Assembly (NCBI GenBank): GCA_910576335.1
Contig: CAJTIU010000002.1
Location: 299,482-363,481, forward strand
Direction: 5' to 3'
Origin: Lachnospiraceae bacterium
Lineage (GTDB): Bacteria; Bacillota; Clostridia; Lachnospirales; Lachnospiraceae
Length of the DNA stretch: 64,000 nt
In this document: piece after piece, positions 9,645-18,600 of the stretch
Numbering within the stretch: position 1 is the first letter of the stretch
Layout of the letters: the number at the start of each line of letters is the position of its first letter
The notes under the pieces: generated by a model
What the model was told of the DNA's origin: nothing
The model's input: only the letters and a program-made list of their open reading frames with translations
The model's database searches: none
Translations under genes and position numbers: made by a program

Positions 9645-10496
9645 TTAAATATTTACCATGATCGTCAGATAGTTCTGTTCCTGCTCTTTATCCTGGCTCA
9701 CGGTGATGGTCCCTTTATAGCGTTCAATCAAGGCTTTTGCGTTATAGAGCCCTAGTCCCCGGTCTCCTTCCCTGCTCTTTGTGGAGTAGCCTTTCTCGAA
9801 AAATTTCTGCAGGTTGTCCATACTGATATTCTGAACCTGGTTTTTGATGATGAAGACCAGATGGTCATCCTCTGAATCCAGCTGCATGCGTACATGATTT
9901 CTTTCTCTGCTGCACGCTTCGTAAGCATTGTCCACCAGGGTTCCTACAATCTCAATCAGATGATGCTCTGAGATCCCGGATATGATCTCCAGGCTTTTTA
10001 CTTCCACTTCCGTCTTTACATAAGCCGGTGCACGGACAATCTTACTGTAGAGGAATCCTGCCAGCACCTTATCGCTGATTCTGAGAAGAGGCAGATAGCT
10101 TCTGGTCTCATCGTCCCTGATAATCTCTGTAATATAGGAGGACTGACATGCCACAAGCCCGTCATAGTCTCCTACTGTCAGGTGCATATTCAGGATGGCA
10201 TTCATATGGTTATCGAATTCATGCTGCCTGGCGCGAATCTCCTTTACCAACTCCTCAAGCGGCTGGATATAATGCTGGTATAGCTTTAATTCGGATTCCT
10301 TCTGCTTCATGAGAAGATAATTCCTTCGCCAGTCTATGAGCCCCCAGATCTCGACTACTGTGAGGAGAAGAAACATGATGAATACGCGGTAATCAAATGT
10401 GCCGCTGATCTGGAAGTCTACAATCAGATAGACGGATACCAGCATGGCAATTACACAAAAGATACGGTATAAAAATCTTCTTACCCAGCTAATCAC
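9645..10496 (-). CDS. GHKL-type sensor histidine kinase (AgrC-like)
   Basis: Protein of 283 residues: two membrane segments in the first 60, a coiled linker, the phosphoacceptor box RQHEFDNH near residue 90, and a GHKL ATPase with LVDNAYEA (N box, about 187) and GDRGLGLYN (G box, about 247). The short sensor suits peptide or envelope sensing, as in AgrC-type kinases. The GTG start at 10496 has GGGAGG 7 nt upstream and overlaps the regulator gene by 8 bp. It is the second gene of the pair and should phosphorylate the LytTR regulator. The ligand is unknown, and no autoinducing peptide gene is visible nearby. Confidence 0.88.
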   Translation of the reverse strand: MISWVRRFLYRIFCVIAMLVSVYLIVDFQISGTFDYRVFIMFLLLTVVEIWGLIDWRRNYLLMKQKESELKLYQHYIQPLEELVKEIRARQHEFDNHMNAILNMHLTVGDYDGLVACQSSYITEIIRDDETRSYLPLLRISDKVLAGFLYSKIVRAPAYVKTEVEVKSLEIISGISEHHLIEIVGTLVDNAYEACSRERNHVRMQLDSEDDHLVFIIKNQVQNISMDNLQKFFEKGYSTKSREGDRGLGLYNAKALIERYKGTITVSQDKEQEQNYLTIMVNI

Positions 10497-11211
10497 TTAA
10501 AAGCCTCCCAATCTCTGCCTTGTATGTTACGCCGATCTCAATCACATCCCCACAATCCTTAAGCTTCACGATGCGGTTCACAGTGTCATAGTATTCTACC
10601 TCGCTCCGGTTTACTGCATAGATCCGGTGGCACTGCTGAAACATACCCTCTGGAACCTTTAAAAGAATCTGCTTAAGAGTCGTATATGGAATATCCCAGT
10701 TTCCGCTTTTCAGATGAAGGCGGATGCCCCTGTGAATGGCCTCTATGTAGCGGATATCCTCACATTTTACCTGGTAATTGACGCCGTCCCTTTTTACAAT
10801 TATGAAGGGAGGCTGCTTCTGTCTTTCCTTCTCCAGCACCTTCTTCACAACCTCCTGGACCTGCCCAGATGAAAAAGGCTTCATAATATACTGATAACAG
10901 TGAAGCTCCCGGTATGCCTGCATCTCCAAAGCCCCGATTGCCGTGATCATGACAATCGGGGTAAAAGTATACCGGAACTGCTCCCTGATCTCTCTGGCAA
11001 ACAGAATGCCGCCGATATCTTCCCGGTTCTCTCCTCCCAGGTTCACATCTAGAAGAAACAGATCGTACCGGATCTCCTGGCCCAGCAGTTTCTTTGCCTC
11101 CTCATAAGTGGAGGCGGCATGCACGCTGATTCCTGTCTGGTATTCGGCTAAAATCCTGGAAAGCGCCTCTCTTGAAACATGATCATCCTCCAAAATCAAT
11201 ACATGTATCAT
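10489..11211 (-). CDS. LytTR-family response regulator (AgrA/ComE-like)
   Basis: Protein of 240 residues with a receiver domain (acidic pocket LEDD, phosphoacceptor in LLDVNLG near residue 54, conserved Lys in IMKPF) and a C-terminal LytTR DNA-binding domain from about 135. Such regulators bind pairs of direct repeats spaced two helical turns apart. The gene lies 40 bp downstream of the SPFH gene on the same strand and overlaps the kinase gene. A nfeD-SPFH-regulator-kinase transcript is therefore possible. Targets cannot be read from this locus. Confidence 0.9.
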   Translation of the reverse strand: MIHVLILEDDHVSREALSRILAEYQTGISVHAASTYEEAKKLLGQEIRYDLFLLDVNLGGENREDIGGILFAREIREQFRYTFTPIVMITAIGALEMQAYRELHCYQYIMKPFSSGQVQEVVKKVLEKERQKQPPFIIVKRDGVNYQVKCEDIRYIEAIHRGIRLHLKSGNWDIPYTTLKQILLKVPEGMFQQCHRIYAVNRSEVEYYDTVNRIVKLKDCGDVIEIGVTYKAEIGRLLSD

Positions 11212-11251
11212 GCCGCCCCTCCTCTCTTTTTCAGAGCAGTATCCCGCTGTA

Positions 11252-12193
11252 CTATCCCTCTATAACCTCTTTTGCGCTCTTTACCAGTCCGGCAAGATTC
11301 TGGATCTCTGAAGGAATGATAATCTTCGTTGCCTGCCCGTCTGCGGCTCTTTCGAATGCCTCCAGGCTCTTGATGGTAAGGACTGCCTGGTCCGCGCCTG
11401 CCTCCTTGAGGAAGCGGATACCGTCTGCATTTGCCTGCTGCACCTTAAGAATCGCCTCTGCCTCACCTTCTGCCTCGCGGATCTTGGCTTCTTTTTGTGC
11501 CTCGGCACGGAGGATCGCTGCCTGCTTCTCAGCCTCTGCATCCAGAATTGCGGATTCCTTATTACCTTCCGCAACAAGAATCGTGGATTTCTTCTCGCCT
11601 TCTGCCCTCAGGATTGCTTCACGGCGTTCACGCTCCGCCTTCATCTGCTTCTCCATGGCATCCTGGATCGCTGCCGGAGGAATAATATTCTTAAGCTCCA
11701 CACGGTTTACTTTAATTCCCCATGGGTCGGTGGCAACATCAAGGGAAGCCCGCATCTTCGTATTAATTGTCTCTCTTGAGGTCAGCGTCTGGTCAAGCTC
11801 CAGATCACCAATAATGTTACGAAGCGTTGTTGCAGTCAGATTCTCAATTGCCATGATGGGATTTGCAACGCCATAGCAGAACATCTTCGGGTCTGTAATC
11901 TGATAGAATACAACTGTGTCAATTCTCATGGTAACGTTATCCTTTGTAATCACCGGCTGAGGTGCAAAGTCTACTACCTGCTCCTTTAAGTCAACCTTTC
12001 TTGCAACCCGGTCGATAATCGGCACCTTGAAGTGAAGTCCTGTGCTCCAGGTCGCCTGGTATGCGCCGAGACGCTCTACGACCATAGCCCTCGCCTGGGG
12101 AACAATCTTGATACAGGAGATCAAAAGCATCAAAACAATCAGCACCACTACCATTACAACAATTAAACCAATAAATCCACTAAATGCACTCAT
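11252..12193 (-). CDS. SPFH/band 7 (stomatin-like) membrane protein
   Basis: Protein of 313 residues: an N-terminal membrane anchor (about 8-28), a band 7 domain (about 30-190), and a long Ala/Glu/Lys/Arg-rich coiled coil (about 190-260) typical of oligomerising SPFH proteins. Members of this family form large ring or cage assemblies at ordered membrane regions and accompany NfeD-type partners or proteases. It starts 2 bp after the nfeD stop, the usual NfeD/SPFH pairing. The last 50 residues are a short C-terminal helix region. No protease domain is present in either protein. Confidence 0.93.
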   Translation of the reverse strand: MSAFSGFIGLIVVMVVVLIVLMLLISCIKIVPQARAMVVERLGAYQATWSTGLHFKVPIIDRVARKVDLKEQVVDFAPQPVITKDNVTMRIDTVVFYQITDPKMFCYGVANPIMAIENLTATTLRNIIGDLELDQTLTSRETINTKMRASLDVATDPWGIKVNRVELKNIIPPAAIQDAMEKQMKAERERREAILRAEGEKKSTILVAEGNKESAILDAEAEKQAAILRAEAQKEAKIREAEGEAEAILKVQQANADGIRFLKEAGADQAVLTIKSLEAFERAADGQATKIIIPSEIQNLAGLVKSAKEVIEG

Positions 12194-12195
12194 TC

Positions 12196-12651
12196 CTATT
12201 CCTCCTCATACTTTCTTACAATTAACTTAACGCCTGCAATGTTGACTACCTTGGCCAGCGTCCCTGGTTCCAGGATTTCGTTTTCCTTCTCTGCCCTCAC
12301 CGTCCATTCCTGGCCATTCACAACTGCCATTCCGGTCTGACTGATGTTGTCTACCGTCTCTGCTATGCGGATGGTCTTGCCGATAATGCCCTCGTAGTTC
12401 GTCTTCTCCCTCCGGGTGTTGATAAAACGTATGGCAAACGGCCTGGTAAAGTACAGGAGCACGAAGGTTACAATGAAGAACACCACAACCTGCCACAGAA
12501 GCGATATATCCAGGAGATTCAGTACCAGTGCCGCCAGTGCACCGCCTGCCGCCCAGATGCTCGTAAGCCCTACTGTGATGATCTCAATGATCAGAAGGAT
12601 GATCAAAAGCACCAGCCATGCGATCGTAATATAACTGTCCTTCATTATCAT
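12196..12651 (-). CDS. NfeD-like membrane protein
   Basis: Protein of 151 residues with two or three membrane helices in the first 75 (including a Gly/Ala-rich segment) and a C-terminal OB-fold domain with the GxxGxTxxxx and VNGQEWTVRA patterns of the short NfeD class. The ClpP-like protease domain of long NfeD proteins is absent. It probably assists or anchors the SPFH protein encoded immediately downstream. The start at 12651 has AGGAAG 8 nt upstream; the ATG at 12645 is an alternative. A weak TTGCGT-N17-TACGAT promoter can be read upstream. Confidence 0.9.
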   Translation of the reverse strand: MIMKDSYITIAWLVLLIILLIIEIITVGLTSIWAAGGALAALVLNLLDISLLWQVVVFFIVTFVLLYFTRPFAIRFINTRREKTNYEGIIGKTIRIAETVDNISQTGMAVVNGQEWTVRAEKENEILEPGTLAKVVNIAGVKLIVRKYEEE

Positions 12652-12734
12652 ATGCTCACTTCCTTTCTGAGCCTATCGTAACAGATTTTTAGCGCAGACG
12701 CAATGAATATTGCGTGAATGAAGTGATTTCCGCT

Positions 12735-14165
12735 TTAAACTTTAAGCTTCAGCATAAGGGTCACCCGGGCGCCGTAGTCTTCTTCCTGACTGTTTTCTAG
12801 CAGGAGCCTCCCGCCCTGGCGTACGGCAAAACTGGAAGCAGTATAAAGTCCCAGTCCTCTGTGAATTTTCTTGTGACGGCTTTTGTCTCCCTGATAGAAC
12901 TGACTGGCTGCATGGATCAGATCTTCTTCTGTAAAGCCGTCTCCCCGGTCAGTAATTCCTGCGGCCAGGTAAGATTCCCCTAAGTGCTCTGTTTTTTCCA
13001 TGGTGATCAGTATTGGCAGACAGATCCCAGGGGCTCCCTCTTGCAGGCGGTCTGCCTCCAGTGTATATTCAAGGGCATTGCCAAGAATATTATCCCATGC
13101 CCGCTTTATCTGCCTGATGTCACAGCTAATCTCTCCGGACAGAAAAGGGGATTTCTTTACTTCTACCGAGATCTGTCCGGCGGAGTATCCTGATGCCAGT
13201 GTCTCTGCCCTGGAAATGAGCTGATCCGCCAGTTCTGTTGCAAAAATCATTGTCTCCTGTGCCCGAGTGTCCTCTGACAGAATCATATCCTGAAGGAGCA
13301 GGAGGTAATTTTCGATCTCTGCCGCGTTCTCCCTGATATATCCCGTATACTCCCTGCCAGAGGGCTTTAGCGCCTCTTCACTTAACAGCTCTGCATTTCC
13401 CTTAATTACAGTCAGAGGGGTCTTGATATCATGAGCAAGGGCCGCAATCTGTTCCTTCTTCTGTTTTTCCATTGTCCACTGTTCATTCAGGGACTCCTTT
13501 AATGCCTTTCCCATACTGGACAGGGACACGAGCACCTGGTCAATTTCACGGATATCGGAATGCGTGTCTCCGATCTCCAGATCATGGCAGCGGATCTTTT
13601 CTGTCACCTCTCCCAGCACCTTAAGCCGTTTCGCTATTGACCGTGCAAAATGCCTTGAGATCAGTATCGTCTGCAGCAGAAACAGTGCAAAAAACAGGAT
13701 CAGAATACAAAAATCCGGCGACGGAAAATGATTCCGTAAAAATTCATTTGTTGCCTGGGACTTAATCTTGTATTTTACAATGCAGACCTCTTCATTATTC
13801 CTCAAAAGGAACCGGTATATTCCGCCGCCGTCTGCAAAAGTGTTATTGCTTTCATAAGCCTGCCATGCCGGCCCGTATTCATCCTTTTTCAGATTTCCAT
13901 ACAGGAAATCACCGGAAATGCTATATACTCCGTAAAAGCTTCCTGCAGGAAGCAGATCCTCTTTGACCCTTTCTGAGCTTACAATTTTATTCTCGTTTTC
14001 ATTAATCTGCCGTTCCATATAATTGGCGGGAAGTACTACTCCCATATTAACCAGCAGATTAAATACGAAAAGCATAAAAAGAACGAGCAAAATTGTACTT
14101 ACACTATATATACAGATATATTTTATGAAGAGACCCGTCAGTGTCCGTCTTTTTCTGATTTCCAT
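12735..14165 (-). CDS. Sensor histidine kinase of the lantibiotic immunity locus
   Basis: About 476 residues: one membrane helix near the N terminus, an extracytoplasmic domain (about 45-150), a second helix, a HAMP-like linker, the HisKA box ALAHDIKTPLT (His near 250) and an ATPase domain with N, G1 (DRGDGF) and G2 (HRGLGLY) boxes. The large extracellular sensor fits LcrS/NsrK/SpaK-like kinases. I prefer the ATG at 14165 (AGGA 5 nt upstream) over 14183; it overlaps the regulator gene by 28 bp. Last gene of the five-gene operon. It probably senses a peptide or lipid II-linked stress that induces the transporter; the ligand is inferred, not seen. Confidence 0.88.
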   Translation of the reverse strand: MEIRKRRTLTGLFIKYICIYSVSTILLVLFMLFVFNLLVNMGVVLPANYMERQINENENKIVSSERVKEDLLPAGSFYGVYSISGDFLYGNLKKDEYGPAWQAYESNNTFADGGGIYRFLLRNNEEVCIVKYKIKSQATNEFLRNHFPSPDFCILILFFALFLLQTILISRHFARSIAKRLKVLGEVTEKIRCHDLEIGDTHSDIREIDQVLVSLSSMGKALKESLNEQWTMEKQKKEQIAALAHDIKTPLTVIKGNAELLSEEALKPSGREYTGYIRENAAEIENYLLLLQDMILSEDTRAQETMIFATELADQLISRAETLASGYSAGQISVEVKKSPFLSGEISCDIRQIKRAWDNILGNALEYTLEADRLQEGAPGICLPILITMEKTEHLGESYLAAGITDRGDGFTEEDLIHAASQFYQGDKSRHKKIHRGLGLYTASSFAVRQGGRLLLENSQEEDYGARVTLMLKLKV

Positions 14166-14815
14166 CTGTATCCTATCCCCCATACGGTCTCAACCGGGTC
14201 AAGATGAACCCTTTTTAATTTTGCCCGGATATTTTTCACATGCTCCGTAATGACGGAATTATCACTATCACCATCATAGCCGAACACTGCCTCATAGATG
14301 CGTTCCTTTGAGAATACCTGTCCATGGTTCATAGCAAGATATTCGCAGATGGCATACTCACTTTTCGTAAGCTCCAGCTCCTTCTCTCTGTAAAATGCCT
14401 GTTTTGCCTTGAGGTGAAAGCTTATACCGCCTACAGATACCGCATTCTTCTTTTCTCTTCTCTCTCTCCGGAGATGAGCCGCCACACGTGCCCTTAACTC
14501 GCCGATACCGAAAGGCTTGGCGATATAATCATCACCGCCAAGTCCGAGTCCCCGCATCAGATCCTGCTCTCCGGTCTTTGCCGTCAGGAACAGGATAGGA
14601 CAGTCCGTCAGCTCCCGGATTTCCTCACACAGGGTAAACCCGTCCTTTCCCGGCATCATGACGTCCAAAAGAATCAGCTGGTAATCCTGAAGCGCCAGCC
14701 TGCTTACCTGATCTGGATGCTCCACTGCCGTCACCTCATAACCCTCTTTTTCTAATGCATTCTTTATCAGCCTCAATATTCCCTTTTCATCATCAACCGC
14801 CAGTATTCTAATCAT
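14138..14815 (-). CDS. OmpR-family response regulator of the lantibiotic immunity locus
   Basis: About 225 residues: a receiver domain (AVDDEK acidic pocket, phosphoacceptor in LLDVMMPGKDG near residue 52, Lys in IAKPFG near 100) and a winged-helix C-terminal domain with TKSEYAICEYL and the recognition-helix region SVITEHVKNIRAKL. The ATG at 14815 has GAAGGCGG upstream and overlaps the permease stop at 14808; the frame extends upstream only within the permease gene. Three contiguous 11-12-bp direct repeats at 17147-17180, in front of the first operon gene, are the best candidate binding site. Confidence 0.92.
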   Translation of the reverse strand: MIRILAVDDEKGILRLIKNALEKEGYEVTAVEHPDQVSRLALQDYQLILLDVMMPGKDGFTLCEEIRELTDCPILFLTAKTGEQDLMRGLGLGGDDYIAKPFGIGELRARVAAHLRRERREKKNAVSVGGISFHLKAKQAFYREKELELTKSEYAICEYLAMNHGQVFSKERIYEAVFGYDGDSDNSVITEHVKNIRAKLKRVHLDPVETVWGIGYRWKSEKDGH

Positions 14816-15563
14816 GGATCCGCCTTCCTTCATAAAAATGAAATCCCGCCATTGCAGCCAGAACAATGCCCGCCGTCACTGTCCCGTTTATAAAAAGCAG
14901 AACTTTTACCGCCTCCCCTGTCACAGGCAGACTTCCTTCCAGGTAATACCGGATATAAAAGCCTTCCCAGTGGCCGGCATACGCACAGGGAAAAAACTGC
15001 CAGATTCCATCCCCAAGGCCGGTAAGCATAAGGGCCGATACAACCGATTCTACAGCCCCGATGCCGATGGAAATGCTCCGGGGCTTCCATAGATTCAAGA
15101 AAATATGGAGGACATACAGACCCATACTGCCAAGCCACATAAGAAGAATCAAGGTAAAGCAGAATCTGACGTCAAAACGGACTCTCTTAAGAAGAAGACT
15201 ATATCCCGCCATAAAACCGCCAACCGCCAGTGATATTGCCATAAGCCCTGCACAATATACCATAAACCATTTGGCCAGAACCGAATTCCTCCTTTTTACC
15301 GCCGTTCCAAGAAATACCAGAAAATGGTTCCCTTCCTCCGGCGAAATACTCTGGGCACACACAATACTGATAATAAGGGGAAGGGCTGTCGTAAGAACTG
15401 TAATGTAACCGGAAACCTCACTCTCCCACTTATGGGGACTGACACTATAATAACACAAAAAAAGCAGAATTCCAAATACCGGAAGGAGCAGATGAAGCCA
15501 GAAAAATATCGTGTGCCTCATCTTATAAAACTCAGAATGTACTAGCCTTAACAATTCCCGCAT
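14808..15563 (-). CDS. Lantibiotic immunity ABC transporter permease, MutG/EpiG type
   Basis: Protein of 251 residues with about six hydrophobic segments and no soluble domain, matching the MutG/EpiG/SpaG immunity permeases. These work as a pair of related permeases with one ATPase to expel membrane-inserted lantibiotics from producers or resistant strains. It begins directly after the MutE-type stop codon and overlaps the regulator start by 8 bp. The subfamily call rests on fold, length and operon order; specificity cannot be predicted. Confidence 0.82.
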   Translation of the reverse strand: MRELLRLVHSEFYKMRHTIFFWLHLLLPVFGILLFLCYYSVSPHKWESEVSGYITVLTTALPLIISIVCAQSISPEEGNHFLVFLGTAVKRRNSVLAKWFMVYCAGLMAISLAVGGFMAGYSLLLKRVRFDVRFCFTLILLMWLGSMGLYVLHIFLNLWKPRSISIGIGAVESVVSALMLTGLGDGIWQFFPCAYAGHWEGFYIRYYLEGSLPVTGEAVKVLLFINGTVTAGIVLAAMAGFHFYEGRRIHD

Positions 15564-16331
15564 CTATTCCATCACCCGCTTCCCAAACCACCATCTGCCG
15601 GCCTGCCACAGCAAAAAGAACCATATCAGAGAGCTTAGAATTCCAACAGGTACTGCACGGATGCTGACAAGCTCCGGCAGATAGGTGTCACTTCCGGGCC
15701 TTGCCACGAGGCCATTCGGAAGAACACCTAATATACAGCACATAAGCCTTGCTGAAATTCCTCCTGGCACAAGCATAAAATATGGCTTTAAGGAAACTGT
15801 ACATGCCATACACCCGTAAACTGCCACATGGATAAGAGGAGCCGCCCCATTCCCGGCAATCTGCTGCAAAAACAGACAAAACGGAACCTGCCACAGACTG
15901 GTCACAAGCAGGACAGCCGCTCCCGCAACCTGCCTGGACGCGCTAATCTCAACAGGAAATTCCATATGGAGCAGATTTCTGAAAAGGAACCATACGAAAA
16001 GGGTAATCGTGCCAAGAACAGCAAGGGAAACCGCAAGCATCCGGATTCCGTACACAACCTTTCCATCCCAGATCGTTTTCATATCTATGGGCAGACTTAA
16101 AATATTCCGGTTTTTCTGTCTCTTTTCTTTTGCATCCACAATACCTGTAACTAGCGCCACACAGGCAGGCAGAATCCCCACATACCACCAGTTATAGCAG
16201 TCAATCACCACATAGTTCTTCGTAAGCACCGATGCAAGAAGGACAACGGTAACTGGCATGAGTACTGCAAGCTTTGCTGCCATCGTGTGACGGTTCTTTA
16301 ATACCTCGGCCTGATAGCATTTTCTTAACAT
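15564..16331 (-). CDS. Lantibiotic immunity ABC transporter permease, MutE/EpiE type
   Basis: Protein of 255 residues with about six membrane segments, beginning with a short cytosolic stretch and MPVTVVLLASVL. Its charged loop KEKRQKNRNILSLP after the second helix is characteristic of MutE/EpiE permeases. It overlaps the ATPase gene by 7 bp and abuts the second permease. It should form the membrane channel with the downstream MutG-type subunit. The family assignment is good; whether it confers resistance to nisin-, mutacin- or host-type peptides is unknown. Confidence 0.82.
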   Translation of the reverse strand: MLRKCYQAEVLKNRHTMAAKLAVLMPVTVVLLASVLTKNYVVIDCYNWWYVGILPACVALVTGIVDAKEKRQKNRNILSLPIDMKTIWDGKVVYGIRMLAVSLAVLGTITLFVWFLFRNLLHMEFPVEISASRQVAGAAVLLVTSLWQVPFCLFLQQIAGNGAAPLIHVAVYGCMACTVSLKPYFMLVPGGISARLMCCILGVLPNGLVARPGSDTYLPELVSIRAVPVGILSSLIWFFLLWQAGRWWFGKRVME

Positions 16332-17032
16332 GAATAAGCCCCCTTTCTTCCCGCCACTTCCATGAACAACTGCTCCAGATGCCCGTCTTCTGGCATCTCC
16401 CCCTGAAATCCAAGCACGCCGTCTGCCATAATTCCGATATAGTCTGCAGTCTGCCCGATTTCACTTAAGATGTGACTTGATACAATCACAGTGATTCCTT
16501 CCTCAGGAAACCTTCTGATCAGTGCCCGAAGCTCCCTGATTCCGACAGGATCCAGTCCATTCAGGGGCTCATCTAGAATTAGAAGGTCTGGATGTGCAAG
16601 AAGCGCGATCCCAAGCCCCAGCCTTTGTTTCATTCCCAAAGAAAATGCCCCGGACCTTTTCTTTCCCGTACCAGACAGGTCTACCAGGTTAAGCACCTCC
16701 CAGATCCGCTTATCCGGTATTCCCAGAAGCAGGGAACGAACCTTCAGATTTTCCCATGCCGTCAGATTCTCATAGATCGGCGGAGTCTCAATTAATGCAC
16801 CGATCCGTGCAAGATCTCTCCGGCTCCACTCATGACCGTCAAAGAGAATCCGGCCTTCTGTAGGGCGCAGAATTCCTGTCATCATTTTTAAGAGTGTGGA
16901 TTTCCCGGCCCCATTAGGGCCAAGAAGCCCGTAAACACTACACCGGGGCACACTCATGGAAAGATTGCTGACAGCATGATGCTTGTGAAATGTTTTCGTA
17001 AGACACTTTGTTTCTAAGATGTGTTGATTCAT
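16325..17032 (-). CDS. Lantibiotic immunity ABC transporter ATPase, MutF/SpaF type
   Basis: Protein of 235 residues: Walker A LLGPNGAGKST near 36, the SLGMKQRLGLGIAL signature that replaces LSGGQ in this subfamily, Walker B DLLILDEPLNGLD, and the switch His in VSSHILSE. It energises the MutE/MutG-type permeases encoded downstream. AAGGAGG precedes the ATG. The gene heads a five-gene operon (ATPase, permease, permease, regulator, kinase). No lanA, lanB/C/M or protease gene lies in the window, so the locus looks like stand-alone immunity. Confidence 0.92.
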   Translation of the reverse strand: MNQHILETKCLTKTFHKHHAVSNLSMSVPRCSVYGLLGPNGAGKSTLLKMMTGILRPTEGRILFDGHEWSRRDLARIGALIETPPIYENLTAWENLKVRSLLLGIPDKRIWEVLNLVDLSGTGKKRSGAFSLGMKQRLGLGIALLAHPDLLILDEPLNGLDPVGIRELRALIRRFPEEGITVIVSSHILSEIGQTADYIGIMADGVLGFQGEMPEDGHLEQLFMEVAGRKGAYSC

Positions 17033-17146
17033 ATGATTTCCTCCTTATTTCTCTAGATCGTGTTTGAAAATTGCTCTAGGTAGTACAGGCGTTGGCATAA
17101 AGGCTCATACCTACGTGTATCCGATGCCTGTATCTTAAGCATAAGT

Positions 17147-17180
17147 GGAAATTATAAGGAAATAATAAGGAAATAATAAA
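17147..17180 (-). promoter_or_regulatory. Three tandem direct repeats, candidate regulator site
   Basis: On the minus strand three contiguous copies of TTATTATTT(T)CC / TTATAATTTCC occupy 17170-17180, 17158-17169 and 17147-17157, an 11/12/11-bp phasing. Helically phased direct repeats are the usual target of OmpR-type regulators such as the one in the operon downstream. An AT-rich promoter region and a leader of about 110 nt lie between the repeats and the ATPase start. This is an inference from pattern and position. Confidence 0.55.
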
Positions 17181-17187
17181 AAGTTCC

Positions 17188-17240
17188 ACCTGTACGGTAG
17201 GTTGGAGCCTCTAAAAAGTCTCCAACCTACCGTACAGGTG
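17188..17240 (-). terminator. Long-stem terminator after tldE
   Basis: Arms of about 20 bp (17188-17208 with about 17220-17240) enclose a short A-rich loop. The hairpin sits 7 bp past the tldE-like stop, with A- and T-rich flanks on both sides, so it probably ends the opp-tldDE transcript and insulates the lantibiotic immunity operon, whose regulatory repeats begin right after it. Confidence 0.85.
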
Positions 17241-17247
17241 AAAAAAA

Positions 17248-18600
17248 TTACCCGGACACCATAAGGCTCTTCACCTTCACCGTCGGGCTCACCGCACAGG
17301 CGCTGCCAGACAGCCGGTACACCGGATCATCTCCAATCATCTCAATGTCCCTCCACAGCCCGCAGATATTTCCTGATATAGTAAACTGGTTCACGGCCGA
17401 CGACACCCGGCCATCCACAATCCGGTTCCCGCAGGCAAGAAGAGAGAAATCCCCGCTCTCTGTGTCAGCCCCGGCGAACATTCCCTCAATCTGAGTGATG
17501 TAAATACCTCCCTCACATGCCTCAAGCATCTCTCTGCGTGAAAAGGTCTCCCCCTCAGACAGAAGGATCACATTCGTGGCACTTGTCCCGCTATCTGCCG
17601 CCGCATCCGGCTTAAATCCATTTCCGGTACTTTTTACTCCCGCCTGCGCCGCACTCTTTTTATTATACAGAATACCCTTGAATACACCTTTTTCCAGGAG
17701 TACCTTTTCAGAGACCGGCATCCCCTCGTCATCAATCCGCCGCCGCCTCGTTCCCATCACACTGAAAGGATCCTCTATAAGCCTTAACAGCCTGCAGCCC
17801 ACCTGCTCTCCCTTTTTTCCTGCAAGGGCGCTCGTATGATGAGTAAGATTTTCCCCGTAAAATACCGGAAGGTAATGCCCGGTAAGCTCTGCCATCACAC
17901 AGTTTTCCAGGACAATCGGATAAGTTCCCGAAGGAATCCGTTCTGCATGCAGAGCGTAACCTGCGTATTCTGCCGCCCGCTCTGCCAGACTACAGGCAGT
18001 TTTAAGGAATGCATCCTGATCCTGTGCTTTCACAATTCCAAGTTTTGTGGAAGCCGCCACAGAACCCCCTTCCTTTGCAATAACCCGTACTGTAAAGCTT
18101 AAGTCCCCGTCATCGTCCGTAAGATAATTCATATTCCCATCAATCAGGGTGACCGTCTCCTCATACTGCCGGTACTCGCACACCTCCACAAAATCCACCG
18201 TCTTGCTGGAAAGGGCCGCTGCCTCCGCGCATTTTAAAATATGAAGTGTCTTATCTCTGTCAATCTCACGCCACCTCTGTCCCCGGTAGTCCCTGCTCTC
18301 TATGATATCCTCCGGCAAATCCCGGCCGTCAAAAATCCCGGCCGTCCCAGTAAGCTTTCTTCGAATGCCCTCCCTGTCCTTCAGAGAATCCGTGTAGGCA
18401 CAGCAGTAGCTTTCCTCCCAGGAAGCTTCCACAAAATATATTCCCGTATTTCCATATTCATAACTCTTAAGTCTCTGACACTGAACAGAGAGGAGAAGGG
18501 ACTGTCTGCTGCTGATAAAAAGCCGCACATTCCTGAATCCCTGCACCTTAAGCCATCTTACAAAATCTATGATTTCCGGATCTTTCCAGACATCTGTCAT
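17248..18600 (-). CDS. TldE/PmbA-like subunit of a TldD/TldE peptidase
   Basis: Protein of 450 residues of the TldD/PmbA family (PF01523 fold). TldD and TldE form a heterodimer that degrades unfolded peptides and, in enterobacteria, processes microcin B17 and CcdA. This copy lacks an HExxxH motif, as expected for the non-catalytic TldE subunit, and keeps the C-terminal glycine-rich GNGFKPDAA and CGNRIVDG regions. It overlaps tldD by 4 bp, so the two should be made together. It is the last gene of the opp operon, followed by a strong terminator. Confidence 0.88.
   Translation of the reverse strand: MTDVWKDPEIIDFVRWLKVQGFRNVRLFISSRQSLLLSVQCQRLKSYEYGNTGIYFVEASWEESYCCAYTDSLKDREGIRRKLTGTAGIFDGRDLPEDIIESRDYRGQRWREIDRDKTLHILKCAEAAALSSKTVDFVEVCEYRQYEETVTLIDGNMNYLTDDDGDLSFTVRVIAKEGGSVAASTKLGIVKAQDQDAFLKTACSLAERAAEYAGYALHAERIPSGTYPIVLENCVMAELTGHYLPVFYGENLTHHTSALAGKKGEQVGCRLLRLIEDPFSVMGTRRRRIDDEGMPVSEKVLLEKGVFKGILYNKKSAAQAGVKSTGNGFKPDAAADSGTSATNVILLSEGETFSRREMLEACEGGIYITQIEGMFAGADTESGDFSLLACGNRIVDGRVSSAVNQFTISGNICGLWRDIEMIGDDPVYRLSGSACAVSPTVKVKSLMVSG

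Noticed and set aside
17147-17180. CRISPR-like repeat array
   Set aside because: Three contiguous short repeats without spacers and with no cas genes; better read as a regulator site.
17033-17247. Lantibiotic precursor peptide gene next to the immunity operon
   Set aside because: No small Cys/Ser/Thr-rich ORF with an RBS is present; the space holds direct repeats, a leader and the tldE terminator.
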